Assembly (NCBI GenBank): GCA_031432545.1
Contig: JAVKGX010000001.1
Span: 434,001 to 498,000, forward strand
Direction: 5' to 3'
Source of the DNA: Armatimonadota bacterium
GTDB lineage: Bacteria > Sysuimicrobiota > Sysuimicrobiia > Sysuimicrobiales > Sysuimicrobiaceae
Length of the DNA: 64,000 bases
The translations under genes were made by a program, and so were the position numbers. Below, in pieces: positions 56,099-64,000 of this stretch. The notes beneath the pieces are model-generated. The model saw only the letters and a list, made by a program, of their open reading frames with translations, ran no database searches and was not told the DNA's origin. Numbering within the stretch: the first letter of the stretch is position 1; every line of letters starts with the position of its first letter.

Positions 56099-57784
56099 GT
56101 GGAGATCACCGGAAGGCGCGTGCTGGTTCTGGGCGGGGCCGGGTTGGTGGGCCGCGCCGTGTGCCGCGCGCTCCTTGAGCAGGCGCCCTCGGCACTCGTC
56201 GTCGCCTCGGTCGACGAGGCTTCCGCCCGTGAGGCGGTCGCGCAGCTGCGCGAGGAGTTCCCATCCGCGCCGACGGCGCTCGAGCCGGACTGGGGGAACG
56301 TCTTCGTGCGCTGGGAGTTCAAGGACTGGTCGTGGGACCGCATCCTCGACGACGACCGTGCGCGCGAGCTGCTCCTGCACGACCTCTTTGAGGAGATGAC
56401 CGGTCCCCGCAAGCAACAGATCCTCCAGGCATCCACGCTCGTTCGCATGCTCGCCCGCCACCGCCCCGACATCGTCGTCGACTGCATCAACACCGCGACC
56501 GCCTTCGCCTACCGCGACATCTACCAGAGCGCGCGCGAACTGCGCCAGCTCGAACACAGCGGCTCGGCGGAGGCGCTGCGGCGCGGGCTCGAGCAGCACC
56601 TGTGCAAGCTGGACATCCCCCATCTGGTCCGCCACATCCAGATCCTGCACGAGGCGAGCAAACCCGATCCGGCAGGCGGCTACGGCGGCGTGCGCGCCTA
56701 CGTGAAGGTGGGCACCAGCGGCACCGGCGGCATGGGGTTGAACATCCCCTATACCCACGGCGAGGAACGGCCCTCGCGCAAGCTGCTGTCGAAATCGGCG
56801 GTTGCCGGCGCGCACACGCTGCTGCTGTTCTTGATGGCGCGGACGCCCGGGGCACCGATGGTCAAGGAGATCAAGCCGACAGCGGCGATCGCTTGGAAGG
56901 CCATCGGCTACGGCCCCATCCGCCGCGCCGGGCAACCGATCCCGCTGGTCGACTGCCCGCCCGACAGGGCCGTGCCGGTCGCCGACGCCGTGGCGGATCG
57001 GGGCGAGTTCGGCGTCGCCGTCGGGGGCGTTCTGGAGTCGGTGTTCATCGACACCGGCGAGAACGGGCTGTTCTCCGCCGGTGAGTTCGAGACGCTCACG
57101 GCGCTGCGGCAGATGGAGTACGTGACGCCGGAGGAGATCGCGGCGGCGGTCGTGGAGGAGATCCGGGGCGGCAACACAGGCCTGGACGTGATCGCCGCGC
57201 TCGACGCGTCTACGATGGGGCCGACGTACCGTGCCGGCGTGTTGCGGCAGAGGGCCATCGATCGGCTGCGCGCGCTGGAGCGCGAGCACGGCACGGACAG
57301 CGTCGCGTTCGAGCTGCTCGGACCGCCGCGGGTCTCCAAGCTGCTGTACGAGGCGTACCTGCTGCGCCGTTGCTGCGAGACGATCGACTCGATCCTGGCC
57401 GCGGGGCCGGAGGCGCTGTCGGCGCGGCTGTGGCAACACGTCCGCGAAGATGCCGACATGCGCCGCCGGATCCTGTCGATCGGGTTGGCCGTGCTGCTGC
57501 CCGACGGAGACCGGATGTTGCGCGGCCCGCAACTGAAGGCTCAGACCGCCGACGACGGATGGATCGATCTCACCCCGCGTCACATGGCGCGGTGGCAGAG
57601 GTGGCTGGGCACGATCCGCGACGAGGCGGCGCGCGAGAGCGCGGCCGACGCCTCGGGGTCCTCCTGGTTCGACCGCCGCTTCGTCGATCCGCGGACCTGG
57701 CAGCCCCGCGATACGTTCGAGATCGGTGAAGTCGTGGCGTGGATCCTCATCCACGAGGACCAGGGCCCGCGCCTGAAGCGATAA
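56099..57784 (+). CDS. Uncharacterised large Rossmann-fold (SDR-like) protein
   Basis: A 561-residue protein. An N-terminal nucleotide-binding motif VLVLGGAGLVGRAV (residues 8-21) indicates an atypical extended SDR or saccharopine-dehydrogenase-like Rossmann fold. A highly regular central block near residues 200-240 contains KVGTSGTGGMGLNIPYTHG and KLLSKSAVAGAH, followed by PMVKEIKPTAAIAWK. The C-terminal half is helical and not recognised. The GTG start has only a weak ribosome-binding site. It may be a dehydrogenase of unknown substrate; the family is unknown to me. It is convergent with the LytR-type gene (7-bp gap). Confidence 0.65.
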   Translation: MEITGRRVLVLGGAGLVGRAVCRALLEQAPSALVVASVDEASAREAVAQLREEFPSAPTALEPDWGNVFVRWEFKDWSWDRILDDDRARELLLHDLFEEMTGPRKQQILQASTLVRMLARHRPDIVVDCINTATAFAYRDIYQSARELRQLEHSGSAEALRRGLEQHLCKLDIPHLVRHIQILHEASKPDPAGGYGGVRAYVKVGTSGTGGMGLNIPYTHGEERPSRKLLSKSAVAGAHTLLLFLMARTPGAPMVKEIKPTAAIAWKAIGYGPIRRAGQPIPLVDCPPDRAVPVADAVADRGEFGVAVGGVLESVFIDTGENGLFSAGEFETLTALRQMEYVTPEEIAAAVVEEIRGGNTGLDVIAALDASTMGPTYRAGVLRQRAIDRLRALEREHGTDSVAFELLGPPRVSKLLYEAYLLRRCCETIDSILAAGPEALSARLWQHVREDADMRRRILSIGLAVLLPDGDRMLRGPQLKAQTADDGWIDLTPRHMARWQRWLGTIRDEAARESAADASGSSWFDRRFVDPRTWQPRDTFEIGEVVAWILIHEDQGPRLKR

Positions 57785-57791
57785 AAGGACG

Positions 57792-59069
57792 CTACGGGCC
57801 GCCCAGGCGCGCGGTCCGCCGGTTGGCGTAGTCGCGTGCCACGACGACGGTGAGGCTGGCTTGCGCATGGGGGCGCGGGCGCGTGGCGATGGCGCCCACG
57901 CCGATCATCTCGCGCACCGCCCGGGCGAGTTGCGCGCGACCGTCGTTGGCGATCACGGCGGTCTGGTCCTGGAGTTCGGGTGCGGTGTCCACGCGCACGA
58001 CGCGGAATCCGACCTCGCTGAGCCGGGCTGCCACTTCGCGGGCCAACCCGGGGACGCCGCTCCCGTTGAGGACCTCGACCGTCGCCCCGCCCACGGTTTC
58101 GGCGTCCAGCCCGTAGAACATGTCAAGCACGAGCGGGCGGGCCCTGGCCCAGTCGGGCTCCCAGAACAGCGGGGCGAAGCGGCCCGGCAGCGTCGCCATC
58201 GCGATGCGGTCGCCGCCCAAACGCTTGAGGAACCACCCCAGTGTCGCCATGTCGTGGGGCCGGAGGTTCGTCTCGGTGTTCTCGGCCGCCGCCCGCAGGA
58301 TCTGCGGAGCCCGCAGCAGCACCTCGGGCTCCTTCAGCCGCGCGAACAGCGCCTGGATGACCTTCTGCTGGCGTTCGGTGCGCCCGATGTCGCCCAGCGC
58401 GTCGTGCCGGAAGCGCACGTAACCCATCGCCTGCTGACCCGCCAGCAGCTGGCGGCCGCGCTTGAGGTCGATGTAGAGGTCGCCCCACCAGTCCTGGTAC
58501 TTCATGTCCTGCTCGACGTCGACCCACACGCCGCCGACGGCGTCGATCAGCTTGGCGAACGACTGCGGCCCGAGCTTCACGTAGTAGTGGATCGGTACGT
58601 CCAGCAGGTTCTCCACGGTTCGGATCGTCAGCGCCGGCCCGCCGAAGGCGTACGCGGCGTTGATCTTCCACCAGCCGCCCCGCCCGGGGATGTGGGCGCG
58701 CGTGTCGCGTGGGATCGACAGGAACGCGACCCGTTGGGTGTGGGGGTCGAACGTCGCCAGGATCAGCGTGTCGGCGCGGGCCAGCCCCGTGGGCTGACGG
58801 CGGTTGTCCAGCGTGACGTCGACGCCCATGATCAGCACGTTCACGCGGTCAGCCAGCCTCAGCGGGAAGGCGATGCGCCCGGCAGCCTGCCGGCCGAGCA
58901 CTGCGTCTTCGGGATTGTGGGCCATCCCCACCAGCGCGGCGCCGAGGGCTCCGACGAGGAAGCCGGCGAAGACGGCGAACGCCGCGCGCACCGCCCAAGA
59001 TGCCGCGCGTGTCCAGCGCGGCGTGGGTGGCGGGGTGGGTCTGGGTGCGTCTTCTGGGGGTACGGTCAC
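57792..59069 (-). CDS. LytR-CpsA-Psr family protein with LytR C-terminal domain
   Basis: A 425-residue membrane-anchored phosphotransferase-type enzyme attaching polymers to peptidoglycan. A proline-rich cytosolic start and one TM helix (about residues 27-50) precede the LCP domain, which contains NVLIMGVD, RADTLILATFDP, the SIPRDTRAHIPG arginine loop and YVRFRHDALGDIGRTERQQ. A LytR_C domain follows (VEVLNGSGVPGLAREVAARL). GTG 59069 follows CGGAGG. TATGCT at 59108-59113 is a possible leftward -10. Confidence 0.88.
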   Translation of the reverse strand: MTVPPEDAPRPTPPPTPRWTRAASWAVRAAFAVFAGFLVGALGAALVGMAHNPEDAVLGRQAAGRIAFPLRLADRVNVLIMGVDVTLDNRRQPTGLARADTLILATFDPHTQRVAFLSIPRDTRAHIPGRGGWWKINAAYAFGGPALTIRTVENLLDVPIHYYVKLGPQSFAKLIDAVGGVWVDVEQDMKYQDWWGDLYIDLKRGRQLLAGQQAMGYVRFRHDALGDIGRTERQQKVIQALFARLKEPEVLLRAPQILRAAAENTETNLRPHDMATLGWFLKRLGGDRIAMATLPGRFAPLFWEPDWARARPLVLDMFYGLDAETVGGATVEVLNGSGVPGLAREVAARLSEVGFRVVRVDTAPELQDQTAVIANDGRAQLARAVREMIGVGAIATRPRPHAQASLTVVVARDYANRRTARLGGP

Positions 59070-59265
59070 CTGTGGTGCCTCCGTGCGGCGCAGGGCCGCA
59101 ACTTGTAAGCATAGCGAAAGCACCCCCGGGGCGCCAGGTCCGGCCGCGACCAACCGTTCGGTAGGAATCGGCGGCGTACCCGTCCAAGTCCTGCTCGGGG
59201 GGATCGCGAGGAGGACAGCGGCTTTGGACGCCGAACCGCCGCGCACCGCGCGGCAGGTCTACGAT

Positions 59266-59305
59266 CGACGGCTTCCCGACGCTCCAACTGCGCGGGAAGC
59301 CGTCG
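59266..59305 (+). terminator. 13-bp hairpin in the lytR-ispE divergent gap
   Basis: CGACGGCTTCCCG (59266-59278) pairs perfectly with CGGGAAGCCGTCG (59293-59305) around a 14-nt loop, followed by TCTTTGG. It sits in a 336-bp gene-free gap with no rightward gene upstream. It is therefore a candidate leader terminator or attenuator of ispE, or the end of an unannotated small RNA. Confidence 0.5.
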
Positions 59306-59405
59306 TCTTTGGTACCCTCGCCCCCACCCGCTCCCGGAAGGGGGGCGGCGGTCGGCTGGGGTGGGAGTCGGGGTCGTGCTGTCTTGACCGAAGGGGGTGG
59401 TCGCC

Positions 59406-60275
59406 TTGAAGGAGCTGCGGCTCAACGCCTACGCGAAGGTCAATCTCACGCTGGACGTGCTGGGCAGGCGCGACGACGGATACCACGACATCGAGACGGT
59501 GCTGCACACGCTGGAACTGCACGACACCGTCATCCTGCGAGAAGCCGACCGCGGGATCACCGTGCTGTGCGACCACCGCGCCGTGCCGACGGACGTGCAG
59601 AACCTCGTCTTCCGCACTGCCCAACTCCTCCGCGAGACCTACGGCGTTGACCGCGACATCCAGATCGAGATCCAAAAGCGGATCCCGCCGGCTTCCGGCC
59701 TGGGCGGCGGGTCTTCGGACGCGGCCGTCACGCTGCTCGGCCTGGCGCACATGTGGAAGCTGCGACTGGACAACCGGGAGCTGCTGTCGCTGGCCGGCCA
59801 GATCGGATCCGACGTGCCGTTCTTTTTGGTCGGCGGCGCCGCGCTGGCTACCGGGCGCGGGGAGAGGCTTCAGTTCCTGCACACCCTGCCGACCACATGG
59901 GTCGTACTGGCCTGTCCGAGTTTCGAGATCTCGACGGCGTGGGCATACCGGGAACTCGACCTGGCCGGCATCCAGCGGCGGCCCGACACGCAGGCGCTGA
60001 TCGCCGCGCTGCGCAGGGAGGACGTCGCGCAGGTCGCCGCGCACCTCGGCAACGTCTTCGAGCCGCTGGTCAGCTCCCGGTATCCGCAGGTCGCGGAGGC
60101 GAAGTCGCGCCTGCTGGCCTCAGGCGCCCTGGGTGCCTCGCTCACGGGCACCGGACCGGTCGTCTTCGGTCTGTTCGCCCGCGAGGGCGACGCCCGCAGG
60201 GCGGCCGCAGAGATCGGGCAAGACTTCGACGGCGACGTCGTCGTGACGCGGACGTTCGCCGAGCTGGAGCGATGA
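59406..60275 (+). CDS. ispE: 4-diphosphocytidyl-2-C-methyl-D-erythritol kinase
   Basis: A 289-residue GHMP kinase of the non-mevalonate isoprenoid pathway. N-terminal AYAKVNLTLDVLGRRDDGYHDIETV is diagnostic, the ATP loop is PPASGLGGGSSDAAV (about residues 94-108), and the C-terminal motif is GASLTGTGPVVFGLF. TTG 59406 has AGGGGGTGG just upstream; GTG 59397 is the alternative. Its stop overlaps the nucleotidyltransferase ATG. In Bacillus the gene also lies downstream of ksgA and next to purR. Confidence 0.94.
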   Translation: MKELRLNAYAKVNLTLDVLGRRDDGYHDIETVLHTLELHDTVILREADRGITVLCDHRAVPTDVQNLVFRTAQLLRETYGVDRDIQIEIQKRIPPASGLGGGSSDAAVTLLGLAHMWKLRLDNRELLSLAGQIGSDVPFFLVGGAALATGRGERLQFLHTLPTTWVVLACPSFEISTAWAYRELDLAGIQRRPDTQALIAALRREDVAQVAAHLGNVFEPLVSSRYPQVAEAKSRLLASGALGASLTGTGPVVFGLFAREGDARRAAAEIGQDFDGDVVVTRTFAELER

Positions 60276-61084
60276 GCTTCCAGATGCCGCAGCCCCAAGC
60301 ACAGGACGAACGGGCGCTTAGCGCCCTCGACGCCGTGGTGATGGCCGGCGGCGGTCGCGAAGATGCGCTGCCGGAGGGGGTAGCCAACAAGGCGTTCCTG
60401 CCGGTGGGCAGCCGTCCCATGGTGGAGTGGGTGCTGCGCGCGCTGCGCGCGGCACCTGAAGTCCGACGCATCGGGCTGGTGGCGCCGGCGCCGCTCCCGG
60501 ACGCGGTCGCCTCCCTGTGCGACCGGTGGATCCCCGAGCGCGGAGAGCTCATCCACAACGTGGTCGAGGGCCTGGCAGCGTTTCCGGAGGCGGAGTGGAT
60601 CCTGTTGTGCGGCGGCGACCTGCCGCTGCTGACCCCCGCGGCCGTCTCCGCGTTCGTCGCCGCCGCCCTCGACCGCGGCGGCGACTTCGGCTATGGGATC
60701 GTGCGGCGGGAGGAAGTGGAGTCGAAGTTCCCCGGCGCGCGGAAGACGTTCGTCCGCGTGCGGGAGGGCAGCTTCACCGGGGGCAGCCTCATTGTCGTGC
60801 GGCCCTCGGCGGTGACGCGGATCCGTCCGCTGATCGAGCAGGCGATCGAGGCCCGCAAGAACCCGGCCAAACTGGCGAGCCTGTTCGGCGCGAAGTACGT
60901 GATGAAGTATGCGATGGGCCAGCTGAGCGTCGCCGACGTCGAACGACGGCTGCACGAGCTGACCGGGTTGCGCGGCCACGCGGTGGTCTGCGCTTACCCC
61001 GAGATCGCACTCGACGTCGACGTCGGAAAGCCGGACAACCTGGCGGTGGCAGAGAGCGTCCTCGCAGCAGGTGGCAGGGGATAG
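60272..61084 (+). CDS. MobA-like nucleotidyltransferase domain protein
   Basis: A 270-residue protein. It has a glycosyltransferase-A type NTP-transferase fold: DAVVMAGGGRED at residues 20-31, PVGSRPMVEWVLRAL, the metal-binding CGGDLPLLTP (about residues 111-120), and DVDVGKPDNLAVAE at the end. The consensus GGxxxRxG...K start is degenerate. It resembles archaeal/Terrabacterial MobA-like or sugar-1-phosphate nucleotidyltransferases. In Bacillus the equivalent neighbourhood contains glmU, but residue patterns here do not support GlmU. Four-nt overlap with ispE. Confidence 0.75.
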   Translation: MSFQMPQPQAQDERALSALDAVVMAGGGREDALPEGVANKAFLPVGSRPMVEWVLRALRAAPEVRRIGLVAPAPLPDAVASLCDRWIPERGELIHNVVEGLAAFPEAEWILLCGGDLPLLTPAAVSAFVAAALDRGGDFGYGIVRREEVESKFPGARKTFVRVREGSFTGGSLIVVRPSAVTRIRPLIEQAIEARKNPAKLASLFGAKYVMKYAMGQLSVADVERRLHELTGLRGHAVVCAYPEIALDVDVGKPDNLAVAESVLAAGGRG

Positions 61085-61087
61085 GGG

Positions 61088-61942
61088 ATGGCTAGGATGA
61101 GGTCCTCTGTTGCTCGGACGGGGCGTCTGCGCAGGGGCGAGCGGATGATCGCCATCGCCGACGCGTTGCGTTCGGCGCCCTATCGTGTCCACCCTCTCAG
61201 CGCCTTCGCACAACTGCTGGGCACCGCGAAGTCGACGGTGAGCGAGGACGTCGCCAGTCTGCGCCGGGCGTTCGACCGCTTCGGCCTGGGGCACATCGAG
61301 ACGCTGCCGGGCGCGGCGGGTGGTGTCCGGTTCGTGCCGCGGCGGGACCCGCGGCGGATCCGCGCCGTCGCCGAGGACCTGGCTGCACGGCTGCGGGCCC
61401 CCAGCCGCCTGCTGCCCGGCGGATTCCTGTACACCACGGATCTGCTGTCCACCCCGTCGATCGTGGAGCGGATCGGTGAGGCCTTCGCGACGTACTTCGC
61501 CGACCGCCGGCCGGACGCGGTGCTGGCGATGGAGGTCAAGGGCATCCCGATCGCGTTGATGACCGCCCGCGCGTTCAACGTGCCGTTGGTGACGATCCGC
61601 CGCGCCGGTCGCGTGACCGAGGGGCCGGCGGTGACGGTGAACTACATCTCCGGGTCGTCGCGCCTGGTGCAGCAGATGACCCTGCCGCTTCGGGCCGTCC
61701 GGGAGGGACAGCGGGTACTGTTCGTCGACGACTTCGTGCGAGGCGGGGGCACGGTGCGCGGCATGTACGACCTGATGCGCGAGTTCCGGGCCGAAGTCGT
61801 CGGCGTGGGGACGTTCATCGTGTCCGGCGAGCCACGGCAGAAGCTCGTCGACGACCTCTTCGCCCTGTTGGTCTTCGACGGCGCCGACGAACGAGGCACG
61901 CCGGTCGTTCGGCTAAGCGACGCCGTGTCGCAAATCCCCTGA
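61088..61942 (+). CDS. purR: Purine operon repressor PurR (Bacillus type)
   Basis: A 284-residue regulator. The N-terminal winged helix (about residues 14-75; FAQLLGTAKSTVSEDVASLRR) is followed by a phosphoribosyltransferase-fold domain. The PRPP-binding loop is VLFVDDFVRGGGT (about 216-228). In Bacillus this protein represses purine genes and is released by PRPP. ATG 61088 follows GGATAGGGG; ATG 61097 and 61145 are alternatives. Located as in Bacillus between ispE and ridA, here with one gene on each side inserted. Confidence 0.9.
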   Translation: MARMRSSVARTGRLRRGERMIAIADALRSAPYRVHPLSAFAQLLGTAKSTVSEDVASLRRAFDRFGLGHIETLPGAAGGVRFVPRRDPRRIRAVAEDLAARLRAPSRLLPGGFLYTTDLLSTPSIVERIGEAFATYFADRRPDAVLAMEVKGIPIALMTARAFNVPLVTIRRAGRVTEGPAVTVNYISGSSRLVQQMTLPLRAVREGQRVLFVDDFVRGGGTVRGMYDLMREFRAEVVGVGTFIVSGEPRQKLVDDLFALLVFDGADERGTPVVRLSDAVSQIP

Positions 61943-61960
61943 GGGCCGGGGTTTTCTGTC
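61938..61960 (+). terminator. Possible short terminator after purR
   Basis: CCCC (61938-61941) and GGGG (61950-61953) can pair around TGAGGGCC, followed by TTTTCTG. The stem is only 4 bp, so it is marginal. Confidence 0.3.
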
Positions 61961-62001
61961 GCCTGCGCAGGATCGATCGTCGGGTCGCGACCGGCGTGCG
62001 G

Positions 62002-62007
62002 TACGAT
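62002..62007 (+). promoter_or_regulatory. Possible -10 of the TolC-family gene
   Basis: TACGAT 45 bp before the ATG at 62053. The -35 is weak. The GAGGAGGG ribosome-binding site follows. Confidence 0.4.
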
Positions 62008-62052
62008 CTTGTGGGTTCCGGCCCCCTGAACTTCCAGAGGAGGGTTGCCCAG

Positions 62053-63378
62053 ATGCGGCTGTGTGTCGCGTTTTTGGTCGGTGTGCTGATCGGAGGGTCG
62101 GTGGTTCCCGCCGTCGCTTCCCAGCCCGCGCCGCGAAGGCTGTCGTTCGCTGACGCGGCGGCGGCGGCGCTGCGCGCCAACCTGACGCTACGCGCCGCGG
62201 CGTTCGACGTCGCGGTCGCGGAAGTCCAGCTGGCCCAGGCGCGCGCGGCCAAGAACCCGCAGATCTCGCTGTCGGCTTCGTACACGCGGACGCAGGAGCA
62301 GCCGGGCCAGACGCTCACCTTCCCCAACCCCTTCGGCCCCACGCCTCCTGTGATCACCGTCACCCTGGCCCCTCCCGATCCCAACCTGCTGGCGCTCCGG
62401 CTGGCCGCCCAGTACCCGCTGTACAGCGGCGGGCGGGCGGAGGCGCAGATCGCCCTCGCCGAGGCGAACCTGCGGGGCGCGCGCGCGGTGCTGGAGCGGA
62501 CCAGACAGCAGGTGGTCTTCTCGGTGCAGCAGGCGTATCTGCAGGCGCTGCTGGCGCAGGAGAGCCTGACCGCGGCGCGGCATGCCGCAGAACAGGCCGA
62601 CGAGAACCTGCGGGTGGCGCAGGCGCGCCTGCGGGCCGGGGTGGCGCCGGCCTTCGACGTCCTTCAGGCGGAGGTGGCGGTGGCCAACGCGCAGCAGGCC
62701 GTCGCGCGTGCCACCTCGCAGGTTCGCAGCACGCACGTGAGCCTCAACGCGCTCGTGGGACTTCCCTTGGATGCCCCACTCCACCTGACGGACAGCCTCG
62801 AGCCGCGCCCGGTCGCGGGGACGATGGCGGATGCGATCGCGCGCGGGCTGCGCGAACGCCCCGAACTCGCGGAGGTGCGGGCGAGGATGGACGCCGCGCA
62901 GGCGAGCATCGAACTGGCGGCCAGCGGGGGGCGTCCCAGCGTCGTGCTGGGCGTGAACTACGACGTCACCGGCGGTGGCAGCCTCAGCGGGCTGTGGTCC
63001 GTGACGATCGCGGTGACGCTTTCGCTGTACGACGGCGGGATCACGCGCGAGCGCATCCGCGAGGCGGAACTCCGTCTGGAACAGCTGAAGGTCGTCGAGG
63101 CGCACATCCGCCAGCGCATCGAACTGGAGGTCCGCCAGGCGTGGTTCGCGCTGGAGCAGTCGGCCGCCGAGCTGGTCGCCGCACAGAAGGCCGCAGACCA
63201 GGCGCAGGAAGCCTCGCGCATCGCGCGCGTGCGCTTCGACGCGGGTGTAGGGACCTCGCTGGAACTCACGTCGGCGCAGGCGGCGGCCGCGCAGGCCGAG
63301 CTCGGCCTGGCCCAGGCACGCTTCGGTCAGAACCTCGCTCGCATCCAGCTCCTCCTTGCGGTCGGCGGGACGCTGTGA
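62053..63378 (+). CDS. TolC-family outer-membrane efflux protein
   Basis: A 441-residue exported protein. Signal peptide residues 1-22 (ending AVASQP), then two outer-membrane efflux repeats with long heptad coiled coils (about 25-215 and 240-440). Repeat landmarks are ARAAKNPQISLSASYTRT and AAQYPLYSGGRAEAQIALAEANL. It forms a periplasm-spanning trimeric channel, so the cell has an outer membrane. No periplasmic adaptor or inner-membrane pump gene is adjacent. ATG 62053 follows GAGGAGGG; a longer in-frame start at 61996 lies upstream of the -10-like box. Confidence 0.9.
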   Translation: MRLCVAFLVGVLIGGSVVPAVASQPAPRRLSFADAAAAALRANLTLRAAAFDVAVAEVQLAQARAAKNPQISLSASYTRTQEQPGQTLTFPNPFGPTPPVITVTLAPPDPNLLALRLAAQYPLYSGGRAEAQIALAEANLRGARAVLERTRQQVVFSVQQAYLQALLAQESLTAARHAAEQADENLRVAQARLRAGVAPAFDVLQAEVAVANAQQAVARATSQVRSTHVSLNALVGLPLDAPLHLTDSLEPRPVAGTMADAIARGLRERPELAEVRARMDAAQASIELAASGGRPSVVLGVNYDVTGGGSLSGLWSVTIAVTLSLYDGGITRERIREAELRLEQLKVVEAHIRQRIELEVRQAWFALEQSAAELVAAQKAADQAQEASRIARVRFDAGVGTSLELTSAQAAAAQAELGLAQARFGQNLARIQLLLAVGGTL

Positions 63379-63478
63379 CGGGCCCCGCATCCGGCCGCTG
63401 AGAGGCGCGAGGGTCTGCGGACTGCGCTCTGGTTGTACCCTAGCGGATGACGCCACACCACGACCGGAGGTGAGGAAC

Positions 63479-63868
63479 GTGGTCCCCGCAGACAAGGAGA
63501 TCGTCTACACCGACGATGCCCCGCAGGCGATCGGTCCCTACTCGCAGGCGATCCGGGCCGGCGGGTTCGTGTTCGTGTCCGGGCAGGTGGCGCTCGACCC
63601 GGGCACCGGCCAACTGATCGTCGGAGATGTCCGGCTGCAGACGCGCAGGGCGCTGCAGAACGTGCAGGCCATTCTCGAGGCGGCCGGCTCTTCGCTGGAC
63701 AAGGTCGTCAAGACGACCGTCTACCTCACCGACCTCAACGACTTCGGCGCGATGAACGAGGAGTACACGACGTTCTTCCGCGACGCGCGCCCGGCGCGGG
63801 CCACGGTGCAGGTCGGCCGGTTGCCCCGCGACGCCGCGGTCGAGATCGAGGCGATCGCACTGGCCTGA
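63479..63868 (+). CDS. ridA: RidA (YabJ) enamine/imine deaminase
   Basis: A 129-residue YjgF/YER057c/UK114 protein that hydrolyses reactive 2-aminoacrylate and related imines. Family landmarks: APQAIGPYSQAIRAGGFVFVSGQ (residues 14-36), the active-site arginine in RRALQNVQAIL and in PARATVQV, and EIEAIA at the end. GTG 63479 follows GGAGGTGAGG. In Bacillus the yabJ gene directly follows purR; here the TolC gene separates them. Confidence 0.93.
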   Translation: MVPADKEIVYTDDAPQAIGPYSQAIRAGGFVFVSGQVALDPGTGQLIVGDVRLQTRRALQNVQAILEAAGSSLDKVVKTTVYLTDLNDFGAMNEEYTTFFRDARPARATVQVGRLPRDAAVEIEAIALA

Positions 63869-63897
63869 GCGGCTCGGATCGCAGCGCCCAGCTCTAG

Positions 63898-63903
63898 TAC
63901 AAT
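63898..63903 (+). promoter_or_regulatory. -10 element of tRNA-Gln
   Basis: TACAAT 10 bp before the mature tRNA 5' end. No strong -35 element is recognisable. Confidence 0.5.
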
Positions 63904-63913
63904 CCCCTTGTGC

Positions 63914-63987
63914 TGGGGGGTCGTCCAGCGGTAGGACACCGGACTTTGGATCCGGGAACCCAGGTTCGAATCCTGGCCCCCCAGCCA
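63914..63987 (+). tRNA. tRNA-Gln (UUG anticodon)
   Basis: A complete cloverleaf: acceptor TGGGGGG/CCCCCCA, D stem GTCC/GGAC, anticodon stem CCGGA/TCCGG with loop CTTTGGA (anticodon TTG), T arm CCAGG-TTCGAAT-CCTGG, discriminator G and an encoded CCA. It is 74 nt long, preceded by TACAAT. Confidence 0.96.
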
Positions 63988-64000
63988 GCCGAACGCGCCG

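Noticed and set aside
60272-61084. GlmU, by analogy with the Bacillus gene order
   Set aside because: The protein is only 270 residues, lacks the left-handed beta-helix acetyltransferase half, and its N-terminal nucleotide loop is degenerate.

Overview
The window is about 70% G+C, densely coded and mostly transcribed rightward, with many 4-nt start/stop overlaps (ATGA or GTGA). It encodes a respiratory, diderm bacterium: a complete 14-subunit complex I, an ETF:quinone oxidoreductase pair, a TolC-type outer-membrane efflux protein and Lgt. It also carries cis-regulatory RNAs (SAM-I, probable fluoride) and a cluster ordered as in Bacillus (yabE-ksgA-ispE-purR-ridA). This mix suggests a deep, high-GC Terrabacteria-type lineage, for example an Armatimonadota/CSP1-3-like uncultured group. 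That placement is inference. I saw no IS element, prophage, CRISPR array or rRNA.

Layout. 1-5.8 kb: thyA (left edge), an amidohydrolase, a small membrane protein, a CoA-pyrophosphatase Nudix / phosphoesterase / PHP hydrolase operon, and WYL and MerR regulators. 6-9.6 kb: a Cache-HAMP-GAF-HD-GYP sensor, a cysteine desulfurase and a VapC remnant. 9.8-25.7 kb: nuoABCDEFGHIJKLMN followed by fixC and fixX. 25.8-33.6 kb: a lipid kinase, a leftward aldolase/alcohol dehydrogenase pair, a NEW3 protein with an ABC-2 exporter, a cupin and lgt. 33.6-39.6 kb: a strong promoter, SAM-I riboswitch and terminator ahead of thrB-thrC, then a GNAT, a family 4 uracil-DNA glycosylase, a probable fluoride riboswitch with crcB, DUF190 and an MFS protein. 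39.7-43.4 kb: a leftward form II CO-dehydrogenase-like operon. 43.8-46.3 kb: ligA and a GerMN protein. 46.4-53.1 kb: a propionyl-CoA to succinyl-CoA module (carboxylase beta, biotin carboxylase, biotin carrier, mutase large subunit, MeaB, epimerase). 53.2-64 kb: yabE-like, SDR, ksgA, an unrecognised 561-aa Rossmann protein, LytR-CpsA-Psr, ispE, a nucleotidyltransferase, purR, TolC, ridA and tRNA-Gln(UUG).

How it fits together. Complex I and FixCX feed electrons from NADH and reduced ETF into the quinone pool. The methylmalonyl-CoA module funnels odd-chain or branched substrates into succinyl-CoA. The form II Mo-hydroxylase adds another oxidative input. The most interesting regulatory feature is the SAM-I riboswitch controlling homoserine kinase and threonine synthase instead of classical methionine genes. 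No clearly new multi-gene defence or mobile system was seen. The best novelty candidates are that riboswitch, the paired DnaA boxes upstream of thyA, the 561-aa protein, the C-terminally extended glycosylase, the aldolase/dehydrogenase pair and an in-frame TTT-TTG codon-pair preference.
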